Shown piece after piece: positions 1-5,881 of a stretch of 7,177 bases of DNA (positions are counted from its first letter, which is position 1; the number at the start of each line of letters is the position of its first letter). Source of the DNA: JBOHUC01 sp050733935 (GTDB taxonomy: Bacteria; Eisenbacteria; RBG-16-71-46; DASYSL01); contig JBOHUC010000152.1 in the NCBI GenBank assembly GCA_050733935.1, positions 1 through 7,177 of the forward strand, read 5' to 3'. Below the pieces are notes generated by a model that was not told the origin of the DNA, did no database searches, and saw nothing but the letters and a program-made list of their open reading frames with translations. Made by a program: the position numbers and the translations under genes.

Positions 1-2
1 CG

Positions 3-605
3 GTCACAGGATGCGATCTCCTTGCGCCGGCCGCCGACGTGGGACATCACGTGCGCACGGCGGCCGCCGAGATCGAAAAGGCGCTCGGACGCGTCGACGT
101 GCTCGTCGCACTCGCCGGACTTCCCGCCACGCCCGAGCTCTGGCAGAAGCCGTTCGAGGACGTGAGTGCCAGCGATCTCCACTCTGCGTTCGCGGTCGAC
201 ACGGTGGGCACGTTCCTGTTCGCGCAGGCGTTCGCGCCGAAGCTCCGCGCGAGCAAGGGGACGGTCGTCGTCATGAGCTCGTCGGCCGCGTTCTACGGGG
301 ACACCCTCGGACTCCTGTACGCGCCCGCGAAGAGTGCCAACGCGGGTCTCGTTCGCATGCTCGCACGCGTGCTCGCGCCCGAAGTGCGCGTGAACGGTGT
401 GGCTCCTGGAGCGATCGAGTCCGGATGGCTCGCCACGCTCAATCCTGAACAGCGCCGGCATGCGGCGAGTCTGGCGCTGCTCCGGCGTCTCGGTCAGCCT
501 GCCGAGGTCGCGGAGGCGATCCTCTCGCTTGCGGCCCCGGGCTACATGAACGGCCAGGTCCTTCCGCTCGACGGGGGCATTTTCCCTCAGCCCGCAAAGG
601 GTTAG
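3..605 (+). CDS. Short-chain dehydrogenase/reductase (SDR), 5'-truncated
   Basis: The frame is already open at base 3, and the visible protein starts near the third strand of a Rossmann fold, so the N-terminal G-rich NAD(P)-binding loop lies outside the window. Visible classical-SDR features are: the strand 'GRVDVLVALAG' (usual NNAG is altered to ALAG); a catalytic Ser in the MSSS stretch about 13 residues before the Tyr; the YxxxK pair as YAPAK (Tyr codon 318-320, Lys codon 330-332); the 'VRVNGVAPGAIESG' segment that follows the active site; and the C-terminal 'NGQVLPLDGG', typical of the family. It should be a cytosolic NAD(P)-dependent oxidoreductase acting on a hydroxyl or keto group; the substrate cannot be told. 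The Asn of the N-S-Y-K tetrad seems to be Asp (codon 198-200). A start at the internal GTG at 39 is unlikely because SDR-like sequence continues upstream of it. The family is firm; the function is open. Confidence 0.88.
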   Translation, partial: VTGCDLLAPAADVGHHVRTAAAEIEKALGRVDVLVALAGLPATPELWQKPFEDVSASDLHSAFAVDTVGTFLFAQAFAPKLRASKGTVVVMSSSAAFYGDTLGLLYAPAKSANAGLVRMLARVLAPEVRVNGVAPGAIESGWLATLNPEQRRHAASLALLRRLGQPAEVAEAILSLAAPGYMNGQVLPLDGGIFPQPAKG

Positions 606-646
606 AGGCCCTCGCTCCCGCAAACCCCTTTAGAAATGGCACCTGC

Positions 647-2452
647 GTGCCGATATCCGGCCGCGTGAGCCCTCCTGCGTCCACGAACGAGCCCGGCTCG
701 ATCATTGCACGTGAGAAGCGCCAGCGGAAACGGCTGGCGGCGCTTCTCGACGTGAGCCGCGTCGTCACTTCCTCGCTCGATCCGAAAGTCATTCTCGAGA
801 CGATCGCCGACAAGATGAGCGATCTCGTCGGCGCCACCGAAGTCACGATCTTCGGTCTCGATGAGGACACGCAGATCCTGAGTCCGCTCGTCGCCCGGGT
901 CGAGGAGCGCTACTACGACGACGTCATGCGGGTGCGCCTGCGCGTCGGTGAGGGGATCACGGGCTCGGTCGTCCAGACCGGAGTCGGCGAGATCGTGGGC
1001 TACGCGGAGCGCGATCCGCGCGCCGTCCTGGTCGAGGGCACGCCGGAGGACGAAGCGACCTCGCTCGTGTGCGTGCCGTTCTTCGTCCACGACCGGGTCG
1101 CGGGCGTGATCGCGCTCTCACGCTACGGGGTCGACCAGTTCACTCCCGAAGATCTCGAGATCGTGACGATCTTCGCGGGCCACTGCTCGGTCGCGATCGC
1201 GAACGCGGGCCTGTACGAGGACCTGCGCCGCGCGTTCGAGGAGCTGCGAGCGACTCAGAGCCAGCTCGTCCAGTCCGCGAAGCTCAACGCGCTCGGCGAG
1301 ATGGCGAGCGGTGTGGCGCACGACTTCAACAACCTGCTCGCCGCGATTCTCGGGCGCACGCAGCTCCTGCTCGCCAAGGTCGAGGATCCGGGGCTCCGCC
1401 GCTCCCTCGAGCTGATCGAGCAGACCGCACAGGACGGCGCGCAGACGGTGCGCCGCATCCAGGAGTTCACGCGCGTCCGCATGGACGAGGTGTTCGACGA
1501 GGTGGACCTGAACCGGATCCTCCTCGACGTGCTCGAGCTCACGCGGCCCTCGTGGCAGACGCAGAGCAAGGTGCGGGGAGCGGTCATCGAGGTCTCGAAG
1601 AGCCTGACCGCGACCGGAATGGTCGCCGGGAATGCCTCCGAGCTGCGCGAGGTCTTCACGAACCTGGTTCTGAACGCGGCCGACGCGATGCCCGCAGGAG
1701 GGACACTCACGCTCCACACGCGTGACGACAACGGGCACGTCGTGGTCGAAGTCTCGGACACGGGGCACGGGATGGATCCCGAAACGCAGGCACGCTGCTT
1801 CGATCCGTTCTTCACGACGAAAGCGGTGAAGGGGACGGGCCTCGGGCTCTCGGTCGCATACGGAATCGTCGGTCGTCATCACGGCCGGATCGCCGTCGAG
1901 AGCACGTCCGGGGAGGGGACGCGCTTCCGTCTCGCATTCCCGATCCGGCAGTCGGACGAGACGCGCGCCCCGCAGGCCACTCCGCCCGGGCAGACAGGGT
2001 CGTTCCGTGTCCTCGTGGTGGACGACGAGGAGTCGGTGCTTTCCGTGCTGTCGGAGCTGCTCGAGGCGCTCGGGCAGCGCGTCACAGCCGCCCACGGCGG
2101 TCACGAAGGGTTGAACGCGCTCCGCGAATCGAAGGATCCGCCCGAAATCGTGTTCACCGATCTCGGCATGCCGGGCGTGAACGGGTGGGACGTCGCGCGC
2201 GAGACCCACGCGCGGGCACCGGGGGCGATCGTGGTTCTCGTGACCGGCTGGGGCGTTCAGATCGACGCCGAGACCGCGAGGAGCCGCGGCGTCGAGTTCC
2301 TGCTCGGAAAGCCCTTCACCGTGGATGAGGTCGAGAACACGCTCATGCGCATCCGGGCTCGCTTCGACGCCCGCGCTTCGATCTCGCCGTCGGGGCCGGC
2401 CCCGGGCAACGATCCGGACGCCGATCCCGCGAACGCGGCGCACGCGGCTTAG
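647..2452 (+). CDS. Soluble hybrid sensor histidine kinase: GAF-HisKA-HATPase-receiver
   Basis: A 601-residue protein with no membrane segment or signal peptide, so probably a cytosolic sensor. A GAF domain spans about 35-190 (including 'CVPFFVHDRVAGVIAL'), and a short helical linker about 190-212 follows. The HisKA dimerisation domain has the phospho-acceptor His225 in 'GVAHDFNNLL', the NtrB/HPK4-like type. The ATPase has N-box Asn339/Asn343, G1 'DTGHGMD' 371-377, F-box 'CFDPFFTTK' 384-392 and G2 'GTGLGL' 396-401. The receiver (about 453-570) keeps acidic Asp459/Asp460, phospho-acceptor Asp505, Thr533 and Lys555, so every catalytic residue is intact. A Pro/Ala/Asp-rich tail of about 25 residues ends it. 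There is no DNA-binding output domain and no HPt or response-regulator gene in view, so its target is unknown. The start is uncertain: GTG 647 is the first possible in-frame start, GTG 665 is an alternative, and neither has a Shine-Dalgarno. The ATG at 636 is out of frame and soon meets a stop. Confidence 0.93.
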   Translation: MPISGRVSPPASTNEPGSIIAREKRQRKRLAALLDVSRVVTSSLDPKVILETIADKMSDLVGATEVTIFGLDEDTQILSPLVARVEERYYDDVMRVRLRVGEGITGSVVQTGVGEIVGYAERDPRAVLVEGTPEDEATSLVCVPFFVHDRVAGVIALSRYGVDQFTPEDLEIVTIFAGHCSVAIANAGLYEDLRRAFEELRATQSQLVQSAKLNALGEMASGVAHDFNNLLAAILGRTQLLLAKVEDPGLRRSLELIEQTAQDGAQTVRRIQEFTRVRMDEVFDEVDLNRILLDVLELTRPSWQTQSKVRGAVIEVSKSLTATGMVAGNASELREVFTNLVLNAADAMPAGGTLTLHTRDDNGHVVVEVSDTGHGMDPETQARCFDPFFTTKAVKGTGLGLSVAYGIVGRHHGRIAVESTSGEGTRFRLAFPIRQSDETRAPQATPPGQTGSFRVLVVDDEESVLSVLSELLEALGQRVTAAHGGHEGLNALRESKDPPEIVFTDLGMPGVNGWDVARETHARAPGAIVVLVTGWGVQIDAETARSRGVEFLLGKPFTVDEVENTLMRIRARFDARASISPSGPAPGNDPDADPANAAHAA

Positions 2453-2486
2453 GCACCGCTCTCGGCGCGCGCGCCGCGCACGCCTA
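2450..2486. terminator. Convergent-gene hairpin, possible bidirectional terminator
   Basis: Between the facing stop codons lies a perfect 14-base palindrome (CGGCGCG/CGCGCCG, 2463-2476). An outer pair of arms, TAGGC (2450-2454) and GCCTA (2482-2486), surrounds it. The outer arms contain the kinase's TAG stop (2450-2452) and, on the other strand, the peroxiredoxin-like gene's TAG stop (2484-2486). No T-tract follows on either side, so it does not match a canonical intrinsic terminator. It could act as a GC-rich stem that pauses RNA polymerase or blocks 3' exonucleases for both transcripts. The symmetry is seen directly; the role is inferred. Confidence 0.4.
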
Positions 2487-3146
2487 TCCCGTCACCGGCA
2501 GCTCCCCTGCAATCTCGAGCGCCTCGCGCGACAGCCGCACGATCTCACTCGAAGTCGGAATTCCTCCGGACATGACGAGGCGGATCTTTCCGCGACGGTC
2601 CACCAGCACCATCCCCTGACGCGGATTCGAGGACACGGCGTCGTACTGCCCGTACACGCGCGCGATGCGCGATGCGCGATCGGGCAGGAGCCGGAAGTGC
2701 GGAGTCGAGACGGCCGTCGAGAGCTTGTCCTGTCCGAAGGGCGCGATCAGGGCGCCCCCGATCCCGAGCTCGTTGAGACCGGGAACGGCGAGCTCGAGGT
2801 CGATCGCATCCTCGGGAACGCGCGCGAAGACGAGGAGCCAGGCGCGCTCCTTGACCGCTTTCGAGAGCTGAAACTTGTTGCCCGCGGCGTCGCGCAGGTT
2901 GACCTCCGGGGCGGCATCTCCGACGAGGAATCGGCCGGGCGCCCTCGCGGGCGGTCCCGCGGCCGAGCCGTCCACGTCCGTCGTGGGAGAGGTCGGCGGA
3001 GCCTTGGACGGATCCTGCGCGCCGGCGACGGGCGCGAGAACGGCGAGCACGAGCGCGACGGCGAGACACGCCGTGGCGCGAGCGACCTGGGACACGATCA
3101 CCGGGCGATGAAAGTGCGGCGGGTGCGGAAGTGAAAAGCGAACCAT
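2484..3146 (-). CDS. Exported peroxiredoxin (AhpC/TSA)-fold protein lacking the catalytic cysteine
   Basis: A 220-residue protein. The N-terminus has basic residues, a hydrophobic stretch (about 26-40) and an Ala-x-Ala-type site (V40-A-G-A43, then Q44), which predicts Sec export and cleavage near residue 43. A Pro/Ser/Thr-rich spacer (about 45-70) follows. Residues 72-200 follow the AhpC/TSA layout: 'GDAAPEVNLRDAAGNKFQLS', then the strand 'AWLLVFARVPED', later 'FRLLPDRASRIARVYGQY' and 'PRQGMVLVDRRGKIRL'. The place where peroxiredoxins have P-x-x-x-T-x-x-C reads 'ARVPEDAID'. The only cysteine in the protein, Cys27, is in the signal peptide, so thiol peroxidase chemistry is not expected. It may be a structural, binding or scaffold protein of the periplasm. 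The ATG start is supported by GGAGG (3154-3158), 7 bases upstream. It lies 23 bases after the URO-D-like gene and is probably co-transcribed with it. Fold assignment is fairly sure; function is unknown. Confidence 0.85.
   Translation of the reverse strand: MVRFSLPHPPHFHRPVIVSQVARATACLAVALVLAVLAPVAGAQDPSKAPPTSPTTDVDGSAAGPPARAPGRFLVGDAAPEVNLRDAAGNKFQLSKAVKERAWLLVFARVPEDAIDLELAVPGLNELGIGGALIAPFGQDKLSTAVSTPHFRLLPDRASRIARVYGQYDAVSSNPRQGMVLVDRRGKIRLVMSGGIPTSSEIVRLSREALEIAGELPVTG
2660..2680. repeat. Three perfect tandem copies of GCGCGAT
   Basis: A heptamer is repeated three times head to tail (2660-2666, 2667-2673, 2674-2680) inside the peroxiredoxin-like gene, where it encodes part of 'PDRASRIARV'. 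The unit is not a multiple of three, so gain or loss of one copy would shift the frame, while the three copies together (21 bases) keep it. The copies are exact, although synonymous changes would be tolerated. It may be chance in GC-rich DNA. Confidence 0.6.
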
Positions 3147-3153
3147 GGCCGTA

Positions 3154-3158
3154 CCTCC
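3154..3158 (-). promoter_or_regulatory. Ribosome binding site of the peroxiredoxin-like gene
   Basis: On the minus strand the sequence reads GGAGG, 7 bases before the ATG at 3146-3144. It sits in the 23-base gap after the URO-D-like gene's stop. It fixes the start of the exported protein and shows that the gene is translated independently. Confidence 0.8.
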
Positions 3159-3169
3159 GGGCCCGGACC

Positions 3170-4177
3170 CTACGCGCGTGACATGACGGCTTCGCGCAGA
3201 GCTTCGAGCCGTTCCGGGGGCGTGTGTGGATCAATGGAGCAGCCCGGCGCCACGATCCAGCGCCGGCCGCCCGTCTGTGCGAATCCCGCATCGAGCTGTG
3301 CAAGTGCAGGAGCATCGGTGGAAGCGAGCAGCGCATCCTCGTGGCCGATGCCGCCGATCGCGGCTCCGCGAATGCGCTCGAGACCTTCGCGGAGGTTGAG
3401 GTTGCCGTCTTCGGTCGCGGACCAGGAGAACGCGGCGACCGGGTAGTCGGTGAGAGCGGGCAGGAAATTTCGCGGGCGGCACACGTGGAGGACGTTCATC
3501 GGCGAGCCGTGCGCACGCGCGAGCACGCGGAGATCGAACGGGCTCGCGTACGCTCGGTAATCGGCCGGGCTCCATCCCCGATCGCGCGTCGCCCACTCGA
3601 CGGTCGCGAAGTAGATGCCGTCGGCACCCGCGGCGAGCGCCTGCGGCACGAAGTCCTCGAACGTGCGCGTCACGGCCTCGACCGCTCCGCGGACGGCAGC
3701 CGGATCCTCCTTGAGGTGTTGCTCGACCGACTTTGGGTCCTTCGCGAGGTCCGCGACCACGGCGAGTGGCGAGAACACGGTCTCGACGAGCAGGACGTCG
3801 GCGGGCAGCAATTTTCGCGTGAGGCGAATGGCTTCGAGCTGTTCGCCGAGCGCGCCCGTGTTCCCCGGGAGCGGCCGGATCGACGCGTAGTCGCGAACGT
3901 CGTGAATCGGATGGGAGAGGCGGACGGGTTTTCGGAGGGGATCGGTGCTGCGCTCGAACGCGACGCCCCAGGGCTCGGTGTGGTAGGACGCGCGCGGGTT
4001 CAGCTTGACGAAGTCCCAGTCGTGTCGCGCGCGGGCTTCGACCGTCGCATGCGCGAGCGCTTCCGCGGAGTGCTCCCGATCGTAGAAATGTCCCCAGAAC
4101 GACATCGGCGGGCGATCGACAGGATCGCCCCGCAGTGCCGCGAGCACCCGGTCTCGACGCGACAGCGGAGACGTCAT
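3170..4177 (-). CDS. Uroporphyrinogen decarboxylase-superfamily protein, MtaA/CmuA-like
   Basis: 335 residues when started at the ATG 4177-4175, which has GGAGG (4183-4187) 5 bases upstream. The frame is open to an ATG at 4210, but that extension has no good binding site and overlaps the probable promoter. The start 'SRRDRVLAALRGDPVDRPP' is the usual opening of the family. The HemE substrate-arginine signature (MRQAGRY) is replaced by 'MSFWGHFYDREH' (25-36), so this is unlikely to be the heme-pathway decarboxylase. Residues His231-x-Cys233 ('LHVC') and Cys313 ('APGCSID'), 80 residues apart, match the H-x-C...C zinc pattern known from MtaA/MtbA/CmuA methylcobamide methyltransferases. A soluble zinc-dependent methyl-transfer or corrinoid-linked role is therefore inferred. 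No corrinoid protein or partner methyltransferase gene is in view. It is the first gene of a probable two-gene minus-strand operon. Superfamily firm; reaction unproven. Confidence 0.88.
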   Translation of the reverse strand: MTSPLSRRDRVLAALRGDPVDRPPMSFWGHFYDREHSAEALAHATVEARARHDWDFVKLNPRASYHTEPWGVAFERSTDPLRKPVRLSHPIHDVRDYASIRPLPGNTGALGEQLEAIRLTRKLLPADVLLVETVFSPLAVVADLAKDPKSVEQHLKEDPAAVRGAVEAVTRTFEDFVPQALAAGADGIYFATVEWATRDRGWSPADYRAYASPFDLRVLARAHGSPMNVLHVCRPRNFLPALTDYPVAAFSWSATEDGNLNLREGLERIRGAAIGGIGHEDALLASTDAPALAQLDAGFAQTGGRRWIVAPGCSIDPHTPPERLEALREAVMSRA

Positions 4178-4182
4178 ACGCA

Positions 4183-4187
4183 CCTCC
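4183..4187 (-). promoter_or_regulatory. Ribosome binding site deciding the start of the URO-D-like gene
   Basis: Minus-strand GGAGG lies 5 bases before the ATG at 4177-4175. It supports this start over the upstream in-frame ATG at 4210. Confidence 0.8.
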
Positions 4188-4194
4188 GGTGGGC

Positions 4195-4223
4195 AGTCTA
4201 CGCCGCGCATGGAGCGCGTTCAA
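4195..4223 (-). promoter_or_regulatory. Candidate sigma70-type promoter for the URO-D-like/peroxiredoxin-like unit
   Basis: Read on the minus strand, TTGAAC (4223-4218) serves as -35 and TAGACT (4200-4195) as -10, with a 17-base spacer. Each box matches four of six consensus bases. The predicted transcription start near 4188 would give a leader of only about 11 bases that begins at the Shine-Dalgarno. Inferred from sequence only. Confidence 0.45.
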
Positions 4224-4241
4224 GCGGCTCGCCCGAGTCGC

Positions 4242-4270
4242 TTTACCGCCTGCGCCGGGGATGCTACGTT
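4242..4270 (+). promoter_or_regulatory. Candidate promoter for the hldA-hldC-bkd cluster
   Basis: TTTACC (4242-4247) is a -35 candidate, and TACGTT (4265-4270) is a -10 candidate 17 bases on. TG at 4262-4263 is placed as in an extended -10 element. The hexamers are weak (four and three matches of six). The site lies in the only sizeable gap before the heptose genes and faces away from the minus-strand promoter. It would give a leader of about 75 bases. Confidence 0.35.
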
Positions 4271-4352
4271 CGACCCGCGCGGCGCTTCGATCGGGTCGCG
4301 CGGCACCCGCCAGGCTTCTTCGAGCCTCTCCTCTCCGTCACGAGGATCGTTC
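4271..4352 (+). promoter_or_regulatory. hldA leader: small inverted repeats and Shine-Dalgarno
   Basis: This untranslated stretch holds an inverted repeat CGACCC (4271-4276)/GGGTCG (4293-4298). A small hairpin AGGCT (4312-4316)/AGCCT (4323-4327) has a 6-base loop. The Shine-Dalgarno GAGGA (4342-4346) lies 6 bases before the TTG start. TCCTC (4329-4333) is exactly complementary to that Shine-Dalgarno across an 8-base loop and could mask it, though five pairs alone are weak. No known riboswitch fold is recognised. Confidence 0.35.
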
Positions 4353-5363
4353 TTGGCCGCACCGACCGCCGCCCAGGCCCTTGCACTCATCCCGCGTTTC
4401 GCCGGGCGACGCATGCTCGTCTTCGGCGATCTCATGCTCGATCGCTATCTCTGGGGTCGCGTCGATCGCATTTCGCCCGAGGCTCCGGTTCCAGTCGTGT
4501 CGATCGAGCGCGAGACGTTCTCGCTCGGTGGTGCCGCGAACGTGGCACACAACCTCGCATCGCTCGGCGCAAGTGCAGTCCTCGTCGGACCGGTGGGTGA
4601 GGATGCCTCCGGAGCCTCCCTGCGCTCCGAGCTCGAGGACCGGTGCGTCGACGTCACGGGCGTGATCGCCGATGCGACGCGACGCACGACGGTGAAGACG
4701 CGCGTGATCGCGCACCAGCAGCAGGTCGTGCGCGCGGATGAAGAAGACACGGCCGACGTCACGGGAAGCGCGCGCGAGCGGCTGATCGAGCATCTCGACC
4801 GGCTCGTGCCGCGCGCCGAGGGGCTCATCGTCTCCGACTACGGCAAGGGTGCCGTCACGCAGGAGACGCTTGCGCACGCGCTTGCGCTCGCGCGCCGCCA
4901 CGGCGTGCCGGTGTCGGTCGATCCCAAGGAAACACACTTCTTCTCGTACCGCGGCGTCGCGGTGCTCACCCCAAACGTGCACGAGGCGGGACGCGCGCAC
5001 GGCCGGACGATCCGCGACCCGGTGACACTCCTCGCCGCCGGGTCCGCGCTGCGCGAGAAGCTCGACGCCGACGCGATCCTGATCACGCGCGGTTCCGAAG
5101 GCATGTCGTTGTTCGAGCGCGACGGCCGCGTGACCCACCTTCCGACGGTGGCGCGGGAAGTGTTCGACGTCACCGGCGCGGGCGACACGGTCGTGAGTGC
5201 GTACGCGCTGGCGCTTGCGGCGGGAGGCGATGCGCCGACGGCCGCGTTCCTGTCGAACCACGCGGCGGGCCTCGTGATCCGCCACGCCGGGACGGCAGTG
5301 ACGACCGTCGAGGAGCTCACGGCGTCGCTCTCGGCCGAACCGCTCGCTCCGGCCGAAGCGTGA
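4353..5363 (+). CDS. hldA: D-glycero-beta-D-manno-heptose-7-phosphate kinase (HldA / RfaE domain I)
   Basis: This PfkB/ribokinase-family kinase phosphorylates D-glycero-beta-D-manno-heptose 7-phosphate at C1 with ATP, in the cytosolic route to the ADP-heptose of the LPS inner core. The start is TTG at 4353, chosen because GAGGA lies 6 bases upstream and the product (336 residues) then begins shortly before the first conserved strand. The upstream extension to 4209 looks non-coding. Visible motifs are 'GDLMLDRYLWG' (25-35), 'RISPEAPVPV' (39-48), the substrate-binding 'GGAANVAHN' (59-67), 'SDYGKG' (161-166), 'DPK' (190-192), and the PfkB signature 'DVTGAGDTV' (272-280) with catalytic base Asp278. 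It matches the N-terminal half of the bifunctional HldE of enterobacteria; here the other half is the next gene, overlapping by 4 bases. No heptose isomerase, phosphatase or heptosyltransferase gene is in view. Identity is confident. Confidence 0.94.
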   Translation: MAAPTAAQALALIPRFAGRRMLVFGDLMLDRYLWGRVDRISPEAPVPVVSIERETFSLGGAANVAHNLASLGASAVLVGPVGEDASGASLRSELEDRCVDVTGVIADATRRTTVKTRVIAHQQQVVRADEEDTADVTGSARERLIEHLDRLVPRAEGLIVSDYGKGAVTQETLAHALALARRHGVPVSVDPKETHFFSYRGVAVLTPNVHEAGRAHGRTIRDPVTLLAAGSALREKLDADAILITRGSEGMSLFERDGRVTHLPTVAREVFDVTGAGDTVVSAYALALAAGGDAPTAAFLSNHAAGLVIRHAGTAVTTVEELTASLSAEPLAPAEA

Positions 5364-5878
5364 GCGGAGGCGCGCCGATCGGAGCCGAGATCGCTCCGGA
5401 TCGCGAGTCCGCCGTCGCGCGTGCGGCCGAATGGCGCGAGCGCGATCTCGCGATCGTGTTCACGAACGGCGTCTTCGATCTCGTGCACCGCGGGCACGCC
5501 GACGCGCTCGCCCAGGCGAAGCAGCTCGGGGACCGGCTCATCGTGGGCGTGAACGACGACGCGTCGGTGCGGCGGCTCAAGGGTCCGGCGCGCCCGCTCG
5601 TGGCCCTCGAGGATCGGATGGCGCTTTTGGCGGCGCTTGCGGCCGTCGATCTCGTCGTCGCGTTCTCCGAGGACACGCCGGAGGAGCTCATTCGCGCGCT
5701 CCGTCCCGACGTGCTCGTCAAGGGCGCGGACTATCGCCCCGAGGAGATCGCTGGCGGTGCATTCGTGCGCTCGTACGGCGGCCGTGTCGAAACCGTGGCG
5801 CTCACCCCGGGACGCGCGACCTCGGCGCTCATCGATCGCATTCTCGATCGCCATTCGAAGGAACGGGAGGCCACGTAG
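5360..5878 (+). CDS. hldC: D-beta-D-heptose 1-phosphate adenylyltransferase (HldC / RfaE domain II)
   Basis: This enzyme adenylylates D-glycero-beta-D-manno-heptose 1-phosphate with ATP to ADP-heptose, releasing pyrophosphate. It is the step after the neighbouring phosphatase/kinase reactions of the same pathway. It has 172 residues, close to the usual length of the stand-alone enzyme. The cytidylyltransferase-like fold shows 'TNGVFDLVHRGHADAL' (35-50) with the nucleotide-binding HxGH as HRGH (43-46). It also has 'VGVNDDASVRRLKGPARP', 'EDTPEELI', 'PDVLVKGADY' (116-125) and 'GRATSALID' (151-159), which takes the place of the usual STS/RTS segment. The GTG start overlaps the kinase stop as GTGA (5360-5363), with no clear Shine-Dalgarno, so translation is probably coupled to hldA and would keep the two enzymes in step. 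Only 3 bases separate it from the E1 beta gene. Confidence 0.94.
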   Translation: MSGGAPIGAEIAPDRESAVARAAEWRERDLAIVFTNGVFDLVHRGHADALAQAKQLGDRLIVGVNDDASVRRLKGPARPLVALEDRMALLAALAAVDLVVAFSEDTPEELIRALRPDVLVKGADYRPEEIAGGAFVRSYGGRVETVALTPGRATSALIDRILDRHSKEREAT

Positions 5879-5881
5879 GCC

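Noticed and set aside
637..651. A sigma54-like TGGCAC...TGC element before the kinase gene
   Set aside because: The GG-to-GC distance is one base short of the -24/-12 requirement, and the element overlaps the proposed start codon.
1118..2443. A 441-codon minus-strand open frame opposite the kinase gene
   Set aside because: Antisense to intact HisKA, HATPase and receiver motifs. Its composition is Arg/His-rich and has no domain signature.
2325..3134. A 269-codon plus-strand open frame from the kinase end across the peroxiredoxin-like gene
   Set aside because: It is out of frame with the kinase and antisense to the exported protein gene, and its Arg-rich translation has no domain.
4178..4210. 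An N-terminal extension of the URO-D-like gene to an ATG at 4210
   Set aside because: It would cover the GGAGG site and the candidate -10 box. The family's usual opening begins just after the ATG at 4177.
4209..4352. An N-terminal extension of hldA to an ATG at 4209
   Set aside because: The added 48 residues are low in conserved content, no Shine-Dalgarno fits that ATG, and the TTG at 4353 has GAGGA at good spacing.
3224..4600. A 458-codon plus-strand open frame over the URO-D-like gene and the start of hldA
   Set aside because: It is opposite a gene with a good ribosome site and family motifs, overlaps hldA out of frame, and has no recognisable domain.
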